Shown here piece by piece: positions 1-11,951 of a stretch of 64,000 nucleotides of DNA (positions are counted from its first letter, which is position 1; every line of letters starts with the position of its first letter). The notes under the pieces were generated by a model, which was not told the DNA's origin, did not search any database, and saw only the letters and a list, made by a program, of their open reading frames with translations. This stretch comes from Pristionchus mayeri. Lineage: Eukaryota > Nematoda > Chromadorea > Rhabditida > Neodiplogasteridae. Where the stretch lies: contig BTRK01000001.1 in NCBI GenBank assembly GCA_036245805.1, forward strand, positions 37,894,995 through 37,958,994, written 5' to 3'. A program made the translations under genes and the position numbers.

Positions 1-80
1 ATTCATCACTCCTTTTAGCGAACAAAACTTACATCCAGACTCCCCAGCAAAACTGATACCAAGACTAAAACTCTGCATTA

Positions 81-240
81 CTGTGAGAACAGAAAGAGTA
101 GCCCGCGGTGTGGTGGCGAGATTTAGTGCATTTGATTCTAAATATACGCGGAACGCGGAGGAGAAAACATCCTGCATATATTTAGAATCATATTTACGAA
201 ATCTCGCCACCACACCACGAACTACGCTTTATGTTCTCAC
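81..240. repeat. Imperfect hairpin in dehydratase intron
   Basis: Positions 81-146 and 177-240 are inverted copies of each other with several mismatches. Shared words include GTGAGAAC, GGTGTGGTGGCGAGATTT and GATTCTAAATATA. The hairpin lies in the intron downstream of the last visible dehydratase exon. It looks like a small foldback or MITE; no target duplication was identified. Confidence 0.7.
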
Positions 241-291
241 AATATTCTACCGTATCTTCCACGATCTACCATGTTCCTACCGTACGCCTAC

Positions 292-1761
292 CTGAGCCAG
301 ATGAGAATCTGCGGGACGCATTTGAAGATGTTTAGGGCGTAGAAGGAGTAGCGGATGACCTCGGTGACCGACCACGCGATCAGCAGCATCGGCACTCCGA
401 TCGAATCGCGCGACTGAGAGATTATCGATTGATTCGAGCAAGTACTGTAACTACCATATTCCCACCAATGAATACTGTATTGCTACCGTATCATCTCCCT
501 AATAACGTACCTCCTTGACGGGGTGGAGCACGAGCCAGAGAACGGCGACGCGAGAGAACACCTGGAGAGTTTGTGGTTCAGACAAATTTCATTTTCTATT
601 ATTAGAATCGGCTGGGGATCATGCAGTGTGAATGATTGAATGGGAACTAACAAGTCCCCGTTCGAATTTAGCCTTCATAGTAATCTACCGTACTCTCGAT
701 TACCGTATTCTCTCACCTGCATGAGCGTCGTGAAGATGGGGGAGCGTACGAGGCCGAGCGCGCAGTGAGCGATCTGGAAATTGCATAATTAATGTTTAAA
801 ATAAAATTCAAATATAGGCTCTACTTTATGCGTATACTAAATTTAAAAAAATGTGATGGGGACATCACAGATTCTATCGAATCTTGCTGACGAAAAAAAA
901 ACAATTATCGATCCTCATTCATAGACGCAGGAAAAATCAGTCATCGATTCATTGCCCGATATCTACCGTACCTCGAGTACGGCGGCAGTCTGGAAGACGT
1001 CCAGCCAGAACTCGACGCCCTCGTAGGTCTGGGCGAAGGTGGCGCCCGCCAGAAGGGAGAGCACCGACTTGATCAGCACTACTGACCATCTGGAAGAGAG
1101 AAAGAGATGATATCACGTCTTTATATGCGCATTCCCTAAGAGAGATCCTTTAATATTTCGTTTGTCTTTCGAAATGTAAGATCTCTAGATTGGTGCATGT
1201 AAAAACTGGAAGTGAATGGTTTAGAGAATATTATTGGAGACTATCATATGGTGAGCCAATGATCCTTTGGTTTCTGCCAGTACTTTTTAAACATCGGCTT
1301 AGTCTAACCTTCTTCTCCTATTGTTTTTCAGGAAGCAACGGACGGACAACGTTTCAAATACTATTAATACTGGACAAAGACAAGTGGCTATATTCAACAT
1401 GTAGCGAAAATTCGTTTCGCCATACACAATCTATGGTATTTTTTAGGAAGATTTTTTGTTTGCATTCGACTCTTCCTTGCCAATATTTTGATTTCCTCTA
1501 TGTGGGCGAACCTCACACTATCTCTTCAGTCAATGGTCTCTTTTAGATGTAATCTTGCTCTGACTGAACATAATACGCGAGACAATCGTCAGCGCTAAAG
1601 ATCGGTTCTTATCAGATTGAAGATTCGATACGATTCTCAGAAACCACGTCAATCATAAGCTCTAACTAGCGATAGCTAAAGATCAAAGATCAAAGGTCGA
1701 CTCACCCTCCGACCTGGACGGCATTGTAGAGGGCCAGGTAGGCCTCAGACGGCGACACCAT
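292..1761 (-). CDS. hpo-8: Very-long-chain 3-hydroxyacyl-CoA dehydratase, 5' part
   Basis: Enzyme of the PTPLA/HACD/PHS1 family, which removes water from 3-hydroxyacyl-CoA in the ER fatty-acid elongation cycle. Five phase-consistent exons run on the minus strand: 1761-1706, 1089-972, 773-717, 561-511 and 413-292. The translation opens MVSPSEAYLALYNAV and later reads FQTAAVLE, IAHCALGLVRSP, SRVAVLWLVLHPVKE and AWSVTEVIRYSFYALNIF, which are the ordered signatures of the family and include membrane helices. The last exon ends at a donor in phase 2 and the gene continues beyond position 1, so the segment with the catalytic Tyr and Glu is outside the window. The start ATG sits four bases after TTTGTAG, a plausible spliced-leader acceptor. 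The orthology to hpo-8 is inferred from family knowledge. Confidence 0.86.
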
Positions 1762-3006
1762 TGATCTACAAACAAGATAATGTATAAAGTCACGCATCCC
1801 TCACGTGCAACCTTCTAAAAATGAAGAATAGGTGTGTAAAGCAATATTTCTACTAAAATATGCGAGAAAACGTGAGTTTTTTTGTGAGAAAACGTAAAAC
1901 GTGAGTTACATTTTGAGAATGCAACGATTGAAATGGTGTGATTCGCAGAGAATGGGAAGAGGTTAGTGTGAGTGTTATCTCCCGAGAGACGGGAGCAGAC
2001 CACAAACTACACCCTGACCCTGGACAAGTCGTCCAGGCCTATGTGAGTTGTCAAGCTTGGTTAATCAAAATCACCCGACCACCATAATCACCTTCCGACA
2101 AAGGACAGGGAGTCCAGACGGGACCGCTTGCCGGTGCGTCTGGCCCGCTCGATGAATACCGCTCCCGCGCCCGTGGTTGCTGATGCATTTTAACGTTTTC
2201 AAAGACACACTTACTGCTTTTAGTGAGAACTAATTTTTTTGAGAGGAACGCTACAGTAGCGTCAAACTGGTCACTAAACACAGCAAGTTTCGCGCGTAAA
2301 CCGGCGAGAGATGAGACGGAGAAATGGTATGATTGGACGGGAAATGCAAGCACACGCGTCTCTCTTCCCCCATAACACTCCTGCTTGTCTGCACTCTCCA
2401 CTACTACCACACTCTCTCGCCGGGCTATCGATGCAAAGAACTGAAACCATATCAGTGTTGCCAACGAGGAAATAATCTTCCATCACTCGAGATACCAACG
2501 ATAAGCCAGATATTAATTCGGTCCGAAGCTTAACCGATTACAAGCGTTAAACATCGTAGCAGCGGGCATACATTCGAACATTTATCACGGCAATACACTC
2601 GTTAACATGAAAACACTACTCTACAATGCGAAATACTGCAAAAAAAACGATGGAACAGTCCGGGGAGGAATGAGGGGGAGTGGTAATGGTGAGAAGGGGG
2701 GGGGGGGCAGTGGGGAGAAAACAAACTCCGATTGGGGACGCGAGATAGCGTGAGATATGGCTCAAGGCTGTAGTAAGCGGGAATGCAAGAGATAGCAGTT
2801 GGATGGGCTAGATATAGTAAGTGAGAAATACTGGAACCGGAGAGGCGAGCAATCGGGTGTCTATGGAATAGAATATACGAGATCTCAATCAACCGAGGTA
2901 GTCAGTGCTATGGCAGTAACAGCGAGGTAAAGCTTAGGTGAGGATGGGTGAGCAGTGACCTACATGGAATGACCTACTTGGCACGGTGCCAACGTCTCGC
3001 TGATCT
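1762..3006. other. Intergenic region between dehydratase and bestrophin
   Basis: No convincing gene. A minus-strand open segment at 2188-2092 (starting MHQQPRARE) ends at a possible donor and could be a 5' exon of the dehydratase gene, but I found no phase-consistent join to its first exon. A run of about 13 G lies near 2697-2708. The bestrophin 3' end should lie just below 3007. Confidence 0.4.
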
Positions 3007-6000
3007 TCAGGGAAGAAAGAGGGGCGTCTGGCTGGAGTCGAAGGGCAAGTCCTCCTCTCGCTCCACTTCCTCCGTTCGAGACAGCTTCTTGATGCGCGCT
3101 GCGAGATCCTTGCCTGAGAGCGAGGCGATTACGGTAGATATCTAGTGACAATTTAGATGTCTCGAGATTCATCACTACGAGGCTTGGCTAACATTGGTTC
3201 CTGCCCAGGTACAGGAGCTCAATTCAACTATATCTGCCTAGTCTCTGTTGGGAGTGTATCACTTTAGAACTGGTCATTTTAGAACTCTTCGTTTTTTGAA
3301 GTGATTGATGAATTTGGAGCACTTTATTTTTCAGCGTCTGTAGAGTTCTAAAATGACCTGTTGTAACATGATACAGCCCCGTTTCAGGTACTGTAAGTTC
3401 ACATTTCCCGTACCTTCCTTCTGGGTGAGAGTCCTCTCGCCAGCTGAGTCCACTTCGCTCTCCTCCAGCACCACCGGAGGAACACTCACCTGAACATCAG
3501 TACTATTTGAACTTTGTGAGGAGGAAGAATGAGCAGAGAAATTATGAAGATGAGAGAAAGAGAGAGAAGGAAAGACGAAGAGAGTGAAGTGAGGAAGAGA
3601 CACAGAGAGAGAGAAAGATCAAGGGAAGAGGAAAGAAGAAGAGAAGTGGAAGGGAGAATATAGAGAGAGTGGGAAGGAGGAAGAAAGGATGAAGGAAGAA
3701 GAGAAAATGAAGGAGGTAGAGAAGAGAAGGGAGAAGAGAGGAAGGAGGAAGAACAGAAAAGGAAGGGGAGGAGGATGGAGAATGAAGAAATGAGGAAGGT
3801 AGAATAGAGAGTGAGTGGGAAGGAGGGAAAGAGAAGGGAGGACGAATAGAGGGAGGGAGAAGGATGAAGAGGGGAGGAAGAGTGAAGAGTGAAGTATGAA
3901 GAGAACAAGTAGGAAGAAGAGGAAGGAGGACGGGTAACAGAGCAGAATGTCTCACCATCTGCGAGAGGGGTGTGCCCACTCGTTGACTGCTGTTGCTGCC
4001 CGGTGAGTCTTCGTACGGATCGCTCACTTCCTGCGAATTCTGCAATACCATAACCGTGAACACTGTAACCACTTGGATACGAAAACCATGGCCATACAGT
4101 ATCCTAAAACATAAATCATTCTACAGTAGGCGTAGACTACAGTACACAAACGTAGAGTAACATTTTCAGAACTGCACGAGTATCATGTCCTCAAATGTTC
4201 ATCTAAGCTACCGCAGCACGTACCGCGTCGAGATTAGGGTAGCTGGCATCGGTCGACCGCTGGAACATGCTGCGCTTGCTGCCGGACTTCGAGAAGAGCG
4301 TCTGCAAAGGAAACTCATATTTGTAAACAATGACATTTCGAGCATCTAGTCGGTCTTCTCTCATCAATCAAATCGAAAGAAGAGAAAAAAATAACATCAC
4401 AAATAACATCGAGTAGATCCTTCTCGTTCGTTCATGGTAATGCTGTCTAGAATCCGAAGAATGATAGTGAATATAGAGTTCGTAATACGGGTCACCGTCT
4501 CTTCACTCTACGCACTCTCTCGCCGGTGGAATGGCGAGAGAGTGTGTAGAATGAAGAGACCGTGGTTTCATTTCTCGAACTCTACTAGTGAATCTCGACT
4601 CGGTATTCCACTCGCACCTGTCTGCTCGATCCCAGCAGCAGCGTCGCCAATCTGCCTCTCTTCTTGAACTTCAGCTCGGTGTTCGTACTGCTGCAGCTGC
4701 AAGAGATCAAAGATTAGTCGCCAGTCGCACCTCTCAAGCCTAGTTATGATAAGCAGCGAAACAGCTAGTTCTAAAAGATATAAACTGCACTGAAGAAACA
4801 AGAATGAATGAATGAAAGGGGGAACTATTTACATATCGAACAACAAGTTGTTTACTTGTTCTTCAAGGTCTGACGATGACGTCATCGAATAATCTACTAC
4901 TTTGTATCACCTAATGACACTGCCTGCGTCATCTCCATCCGCACCCTCGAGGTCATCCTCGAGTATGGTAGACGCGCGTCTGAATCAATCAATAATCGCA
5001 GCATCTCTACAGTATACTCACTTGCTGTTGTGGTTCATGCCAGCCTCAGCCCTGTCCTCGTCCATCTCTCCTATCGGAGGCAATTCATCCATGTCCCACT
5101 CCGATTGCTTCACATTGATACTGTAGATCATCGATCGTGATACGGTAGCCAGATAAATATATTCTTACTTCATAGCTTGTGTCGACCCCATGAAGGCGTC
5201 CTTCGCCCTTCTGTCTTTCGAGGTAGCTGCGGTGTACGGTAGGTCAGGCTCTACCGTATTCCAGAAGATATCGCGCGTGAGCCGAGGATGCTGAGAGGGG
5301 GTACTGTATTCAACGGGCACGAAGCCACAGTATACCTTGAGGTGCAGTGTGTCAGCGAGCAGGTACGACACTTGCACGTTGCGATCGATAATCCCTGAGA
5401 AAGATACACCGTAATCTAGATTCCGTTTGTGACCCACAATTCAGTTCGAAATCATCGTCGTCCTCGCCAAACGGACAGATCATCGACTCAGCGACCTGGA
5501 AGATATGGTAGGTTCGGAAATCGATCTCAGGTTACGGTAATGACCTACCTTGAGCCATCCCACGTAGAAGCAGAATTGGACGACGGTGTAAAAAGGCACG
5601 TAGCTGTCCACTACGTTGTGCGTGCCGACGGTGGCATCCTGAAACGATGAAACTATATACGACGAGTATCAAACTACAGACTACAAAGATGAGCTACACA
5701 GTACAACGAGCAAAGTACCGTTGCATTAGGAGACTTATTGCCCATATCCTGCAAGGATCGGCATACAAACTACAAAGATCAGACTACAAACCGTTATGAG
5801 ATATTGCCGACCAAAGAGCGACGCCGTGAAGAAGGAGTAGACGGCTATCGTGACCACCTGGAATATCGATTGATTGCCAGTGATCTACCATACTCGAAGT
5901 CTACAGTAACCCACCTGGGTGTACACTAGGGGCACGCTGATCCAGTCGTAGCTCCAGATCATCCCACATTGACCACGATAGGTCATCATTTCCTGCAACA

Positions 6001-8723
6001 TTTATTTCATACTCTCTACGAACCGATGATCATTGATCATCAGGTTTCTCGCTTCTCCCTACTCTTCTATTGTATTCTCCTCAGCAATGGGTGCAAAGGA
6101 ACCCGAAATATGACACTTTGACATTTATTCCTCTGAAGAGTCAGTGTAGGGTAGCATTCAATTTTTCGATTGCGTCATGATGGTGTTTATGACAACACTA
6201 CGTCTCATCGTTCGTCTATACCAGTTTTGCGTTGAACTTCTCCGATATTATTGCATAGTGATGACGTAATCATTGGCAAAGTGCACGTGTACTCACATCA
6301 ATGAGTGATTTTAGGTGCAGATCATCGTGGATTCTGCCCTCTTTCCTCGCGATTGTTGCCAGTTGACAGAACCAATGGGCGGGCACGAACCTGCAAGGGA
6401 TCCATCAGAGGAGGGGGGGGGGGCACTACGCCGGATGAGAACCCACTGGATGACCAAAAAATGGACCCTTCTGTAGGATTTTCACAGAAGCATTTTTGAC
6501 ACTTTGGGAACCTATGTTAACATTCTGGAGAAGGGTACTTTTTTGGTTCTCATCCGGTGGGTTCTCGACGGTGCTCATCCGACCTTGTGCCATCAGGGGT
6601 GGGAATAGAACGGCACCCCACGCTTCCTATCATGCTCCCAAAATACAAGCGTCTTACTGTTAGTCCACCCAGTTATGAATCCGGTGTTATCCTGTTCATC
6701 TCTGCCCTCACCAAATGACCAAAGCATAATCACGATGACCAGCAATATCTCCTATTATGGAATTGTAGAAGAATGCACGGATCATATTGAAAACAATAAT
6801 ATTTTTCGGATTTCGATACCATAACATTTTTCGGGTTCCTTAGCATGACTATTGGCATCCTTTCCAGGAAGGAACCGCTTGATACTCTCCATTACCAATG
6901 CTTTCTCGCTGGTCAAAAACAACTAGGGAGCAGATGAAATAGAGAGAGAGAGCAAGATTACTGAAGGGCAAGCAAATTCCCGCTCGAGAACCGCCTCATC
7001 TATTCACAGCGGACTGAAAACAACACGAGGACTCGTTCGCATTCTGACCAACCTCGTTTCGAACGAGGGGAGGAGAATTCGAAAGGGAGCGAGGGGGAAC
7101 GCGAGTTAATCAAATCACGAGTATTGCCGAGAACCGAGTAGGAAGATGGCCATCAATGGTCACTATCGAATAAAATGTCATTTTTGGAAATGTAAATATT
7201 GGGGGTCAATACTAAACAACAACCTCATAAATGCCTACCATGTTCCCTGAGGCGAGTGAATGCTCTCGAGTGTTCGCTTCTCTTCCTCCGTCAGCAATCC
7301 GGCGTCCAACAGGTGGTCGATGGTCGGGAATCGTCGCTTGATTACGGTAGATGTACTCTGAAAGCACGCAATGCGCTCTCTAATTCACGCACTCTCTAAC
7401 CCCGTCTCGCAAGCGAAAGAGTACGGGGAGAGAAGAGAGTGAGATAATATCTGCTCCAATCTGTCGATAGCTGATAATTCCACCTCGATTACACCCGATT
7501 GTCCCTAGACACAACAGCGAAATTGCTTGCGATGATTCACGGAAGAAAAGATTCCGGAAAATAAAAGCAATCTCCGCTCTGCACATTAACCGGAGAGGTA
7601 CTTCGAGCAACCATTTCATAATTGATTCGGGGGTAGGAGATATGCTAAAGACAACTAAAGTAGAATGGATATTGTCGTCTTTTGTGGCCCATTTCTACAG
7701 TACCTGGAAGGTGAAGATGGCGAGTAGATTGGCGTATCTTACGAGGGCCCTCCTCATCAGTCTGCCCCTCTCATCCGATCCACTCACGTACGCCGAGACT
7801 TGCAAGGCTATTCTGCAAATGGACCACGGTTTAGGTCAGTTATTGATATAATCGAAAACATTACGAGGCACTCCGACTGCACTTATACAAACATCACACT
7901 GTTTGGTGTCTACTTGAAATAGATTTAGAGGTCCTTTATGGACACTGCATAGTCGTGAAAAGGTGAGAGGTACCCTGGAGGAGCAGTCGAGATTGCGAGG
8001 AAGGAAGGTAATAGTTCAACTATAAAGGGTGAGATATCAAACCGATCTGGCCACGGGATGTTCATGTACTGCTGCCACCACCGTCCCGCAACGAATGTCA
8101 CGTAGAATCCCATGACGAAAGTGATGGGGATCGTGAGCGTGAAGTCGCGGCAGTAGAGAGCAACCATCTCGAAGCGCCTGCAGTCATCATTATCATTATT
8201 TATCCATTAATGAAGGTCTGGGCCCGGTGGATGATACAGTTATTCCGTTTATCGGGGTCTCTTCTACGAGCACCCTATAGTAATCATAGCAATAATGAAT
8301 GATATGATCTAGTCTAAACATTAGGTTTTGAAGAGAGTATTTGGAGCTCCCGAGGCGTGATTGGTAGTTCAAAGTGGAATCAAGAGAAGTACATGCGATG
8401 AATCATGTCGGACAGAGGAGTAATATTGCCCATTTGGCAAGATAACATCCATAAACAAACAAACACCTATCAAACTAACCGCTGATTCTCCTCCGAGAGC
8501 CCCCATCTGTAGGTGGTCATGATGAGGTAGAAGAGGGCGAGGAAGGAGGTCATCTCACTGAGAAGATATTGACATCAGCTGATGCTCACCAGGAACAGAA
8601 TCAAATATAAACAAAAGCTCACAGGTACATCAGCCGATAGATCGAGCCCTTCCATCGAATGAGAAGCTTCGGGAAGCCCCAGAAGCGAGCCCGGCTCACC
8701 TCCAGCGTGTAAGTGACCGTCAT
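3007..8723 (-). CDS. Bestrophin-family chloride channel
   Basis: Complete nineteen-exon gene for a 553-aa bestrophin, a Ca2+-responsive anion channel of the plasma membrane. Exons from 5' to 3' on the minus strand: 8723-8623, 8557-8480, 8177-8043, 7812-7704, 7357-7239, 6390-6297, 5992-5915, 5857-5792, 5748-5719, 5638-5549, 5495-5438, 5394-5336, 5290-5169, 5120-5022, 4696-4618, 4301-4224, 4039-3956, 3489-3414, 3113-3007. All joins keep phase. Family hallmarks: N-terminus [17 protein letters not shown], the [20 protein letters not shown] segment with [52 protein letters not shown] and the acidic GEDDDDFE Ca2+-clasp region near residue 310-315. After residue about 420 the tail is Ser/Glu-rich and poorly conserved, ending [11 protein letters not shown]. 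The ATG follows TTTAG by two bases, suggesting SL trans-splicing. Caenorhabditis has many paralogues, so I give no symbol. Confidence 0.95.
3250..3380. repeat. Hairpin repeat family C, copy 1
   Basis: Foldback of about 130 bp with ends GGGAGTGTATCACTTTAGAAC and its inverse near GATACAGCCCC. It contains the word GGAGCACTTTATTTTTCA. Related copies lie at 17148-17256 (degenerate), 29285-29400 and 29898-29998. This copy is in the last intron of the bestrophin gene. Confidence 0.7.
3520..3950. repeat. Purine-rich (GA) low-complexity tract
   Basis: About 430 bases of GA/GGA/GAAG-rich sequence on the plus strand in a bestrophin intron. Open frames on the opposite strand here (Ser/Leu/Phe/Pro only) are a product of the composition, not genes. 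Confidence 0.85.
4494..4563. repeat. Short perfect-looking hairpin (CACTCTCTCG type)
   Basis: Two arms of about 31 bp starting ACCGTCTCTTCA and closing around CTCTCTCGCC/GGCGAGAGAG with a loop of about 8 bases, in a bestrophin intron. A similar hairpin is at 28042-28111. Confidence 0.75.
6423..6591. repeat. MITE family B (long relative of family A), copy 1
   Basis: Foldback of about 170 bp with ends GCACTACGCCGGATGAGAAC and CATCCGACCTTGTGC. The interior carries ATGGACCCTTCTGTAG and CAGAAGCATTTTTGACACTTTGGG. The ends resemble those of the 87-bp family A elements. It lies in bestrophin intron 5, next to a run of G. Confidence 0.75.
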
Positions 8724-9788
8724 TGGCTAAATTGATTGGCTTGCAATGGTATATAACGGTGTTTTGACAAACAGTGGGGAAACTGAATGTATAACGCCCT
8801 TTTTAAACGAGAAATGGGTGGTAGCGAGAGAAAGGGGCTGTCGGGAGCTACGCACACCTTGGCAACGAAAGGCAGCGGCAATCAGTGCGGATAGCAATAA
8901 TAACAGCGGAAGGAGTGAGCAAACAGGAGAGGCCATTAAAAAGAGGGGACAGAAAATGAAGCAGGTGAGAAACGCGAAGCGCACGAGTGGAAAAAGAGGC
9001 GAGTGCAGTGTACTCGCGATTCAGAAAGACATTCGCTGAGACGGAAACAACTTCGAAAGAGTAAGAAGACCGCTTGGAAATACATGTTTGTACTTTCGGA
9101 AGCAGCATCACAAGGGGGATCCGGACCATCTCGATTCGAATGAGAAAAGAAGTGGGAGAGAATCGGGAGTGGAGAGGCAGAGAAATAGGGAGAGGGGGGA
9201 GCCTATTTGTGCGAAGCTGGGCTATCCCACCACGGCAGCCGCCAGATGGCCCATTCATAGTGGTTCGAGCGACTCATTCGAGCGGTGTTTCGAGGCAAAA
9301 CGGGGGGCGGGGGGACAAATGGCCCAATAGGGCCTAATTTTAAAGGTGAGTATGGGGGTCGCGATGAAGAATCGGTTAAAAGAATTGAATTATGAGAATA
9401 TTACGAAATATGACGAAAGACTTTTGGATACAAATATCAATAATTCTTTCCGCTGTTCTACCGTAGTCTTGGTTACGGTCATTGATTGAGTTCGGTCTCA
9501 GAATATCAAAATTTTTAAAATTATTTTTTTACTTGATAAATAATTATTAATAGGGCAAGAATATAAACAAAAATCATGCAAATGAACAAATATTAACTGT
9601 TTTAAAAATAATAAAATTTTGAAACTTAGTGTGTTTAGCGATGGGCGGAGTTTGCTAAAGCACGGCCCTCCTCCCAAAACCCAAGCCTTCCTTTGTCTCA
9701 ACCGTATTCGTCGAAATTACACGCTTTTGCTCAATAATTTTATATGTATTTTACGTGTTAAATATCAGACTTCCACCACTTTTCACTC
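8724..9788. other. Divergent intergenic region, bestrophin / kinase 5' region
   Basis: Sits between the 5' ends of two divergently transcribed genes and so should contain both promoters. Short open frames on both strands at 8746-9337 have no recognisable motif and overlap one another, so I do not call them. An AT-rich stretch lies at 9505-9620. Confidence 0.5.
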
Positions 9789-11048
9789 ATGGGCAACGAT
9801 CTCGAGGCAAAGAAGCGGGATATTAACGACAAGTCGGCGGTTACTAATTACGAAAAGTAAGTGCATTTCCTAAAAGTTTTTTGTGATGTTCTTCCCGCTT
9901 TTTGTTCATTTTCTGTTGATTTATATTTGTTGTAGCACCACAAAGTTCAAACGAGCTAGAGATGCCTCGCCTCGCCTGTTAGCAGCGAGCAAACTGAGCA
10001 GGGATGAACGGGCAAGACGGCGGTCTGAGGAGAGAAACATCAAACGGTTAGAATCCTTCCTGTTTTCCGTTCTTTCCTGTTGTAATATTTATATTTTTTT
10101 TTATATATTACTGCTTGATTCTTGCTTCCACTACTATTGATCTAAACTGCCGAATGAATTAGCTCATTCATCGGCGAGTTTTCTAAATTGGGTTATGGAT
10201 CGAATTGCTGAGGAAGAACTGAATATGTTTGAATGATATTCAGGTCTTTATATTTTTTGCGTGTTACAAATTTAAAGCAATGTTTTGTATGATTAGGCAT
10301 CTTATTAAAATAAGGTTTGTTCAAGTTTATTGTCCTGTGATGGACTGGGAATGGGATACTCGTAATCGTTGTCCATTGGATGCGAGTATATTTTTTAAAG
10401 TACGTTTTGCAGGGAGAGGGAACGCTCAAGTGAAAGTCGTGGCCGAAAGAAGCAGAGAGAAGACAAAAAGAGAGATAGTGAGAGAAGCAAACAATCGGAT
10501 AAGGTCAGCATTCTTTTATAATTTTCCACCCTCTGATTTTGATATATTATCCGTATCCCTGTAATAATAAAATTTCAAATGTATTATGCAATTTAAGTAA
10601 TGCTCAATCATATAAATACACTGTACTTTATTTAACTTTTCAAAAAGTGGAGTGATACTCAAGTGCATCATGATTTGCTCACCCAATTTTCTCTAAATTT
10701 GATTCATCGAATTCCAGCAGTCCTCTCGGTCTCAACGTCCTACCAACGGGTCCACTGTGAAGAACGAGTCGAATGGCACCAAGAGCTCCTCAAAGGTTCG
10801 GAATCTTGCACTAATCTGACCAATTTTTGTCGCGATGAAAAAGCACAAGTCTTCAGGCAAAGCGTCTAGACTCTAAGAGGGACTCGAAGAGGGATGATTC
10901 GAAGAGAGATTCGAAGAGAGATTCGAAGAGAGACTCGAAGAGGGAGTCGAAGAGAGACGATACGAAGGAGAAGGAGAAGAAGGAGTCGGCAAGGAAGAGG
11001 AAGAGGGAGGACAGCAGCGTCGAGTTTATAGGAGTCGTCCCAGCTAAG
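9789..11048 (+). CDS. Charged Lys/Arg/Asp/Ser-rich 5' exons, probably of the LAMMER kinase gene
   Basis: Five phase-consistent exons: 9789-9856, 9936-10046, 10413-10503, 10718-10795, 10857-11048. They encode about 180 residues starting MGNDLEAKKRDINDKSAV. The protein is strongly hydrophilic, with RARRRSEERNIKR and, in the last exon, a tandem repeat of Asp-Ser-Lys-Arg units (about residues 126-146). It then ends near SSVEFIGVVPAK in phase 0. CLK-type kinases carry an RS- or RE-rich N-terminal region, and the same strand and direction make it likely that these exons belong to the kinase gene starting at about 11950. A possible connecting exon is 11745-11772, which enters in phase 0 and leaves in phase 1 as required. 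A separate small nuclear protein is the alternative. Confidence 0.6.
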
Positions 11049-11951
11049 GTAAGCACACGTAACTATGCAATGAGTGATGAGATGGAGTCTCCATCATGGA
11101 GAGGAGAATGTTGACGGGGTCATGACGAGTAACCTCAAGTGATCACTCAAAAAGAACCTGGAATGATTAGATGATTCTTTATCATTGCGCTTTTCCTCCT
11201 GACGTCCATCCTTCTATCTTTTGACTCCCTTATCGGCCTTGATTAGATTGGCATAAATCCCTGGAATCCATCACCTCCCCACTTCTGTATTGTACAGCTG
11301 AACGGTATCTGCACAATACCGTACCACTGTGATCAAACTACCATTCTTGCCCTAGTGCAAGCCCCCCTCCCATTCATCATTCCTCCTCATTAATAGCAGC
11401 ATCGTGTTTCTGGTCCCTAGACACCCGCTTCCTCCTCCCTCACTCACTACCTGTGTTGTAAAAAAAGTGGCGATCTGATCACATCCCGTCACTAGCGAAG
11501 CCACAACCGTTTCCGGGAACTTGGAACGACTTGAGAGCCGTGATTCTCGCATCTATCGGCTTACCGCACTCCGAGATCACATCGGGATATATGAATCATT
11601 CCGTGTGTTCGCTCGTTGAGAAAGTCCCGCGCCGTCGTCTGCGAGTCTGATCGGAAGGAGGAGGACAGGCAAAGACGAGGGACTCTCTCTCTCTCTCTTC
11701 CTTACCCTCTCCCCGCCGCCTCTCTCCGCTCCGCCCGCCCTCAGTCCCTGCCTGAGGGTGTAAAGTATAGCGGTGGGCGTAGGAGAGACTGCCCGAGATC
11801 AGGCAGTCGCGGCCGGAGGGAGAGGAGTCATAGGCGAGAGGAGAGCAGTTGCTAATTTCTCCCTCTCTCCCTCTTTCTTTCTCTCTCTGACTTCTCCCAT
11901 CCTCCCTGAGGTTATCGACTGATCATCTCTGGAATCCCCGCCTGTCTCTAG

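Noticed and set aside
3486..4072. Ser/Leu/Phe-rich minus-strand frames of 140 and 176 codons
   Set aside because: They read the GA-rich intronic tract backwards. The true exon at 4039-3956 is in another context and joins the bestrophin chain.
8746..9337. Overlapping open frames on both strands upstream of the kinase gene
   Set aside because: No motif, mutual overlap and mixed composition; the region is expected to be the divergent promoter.
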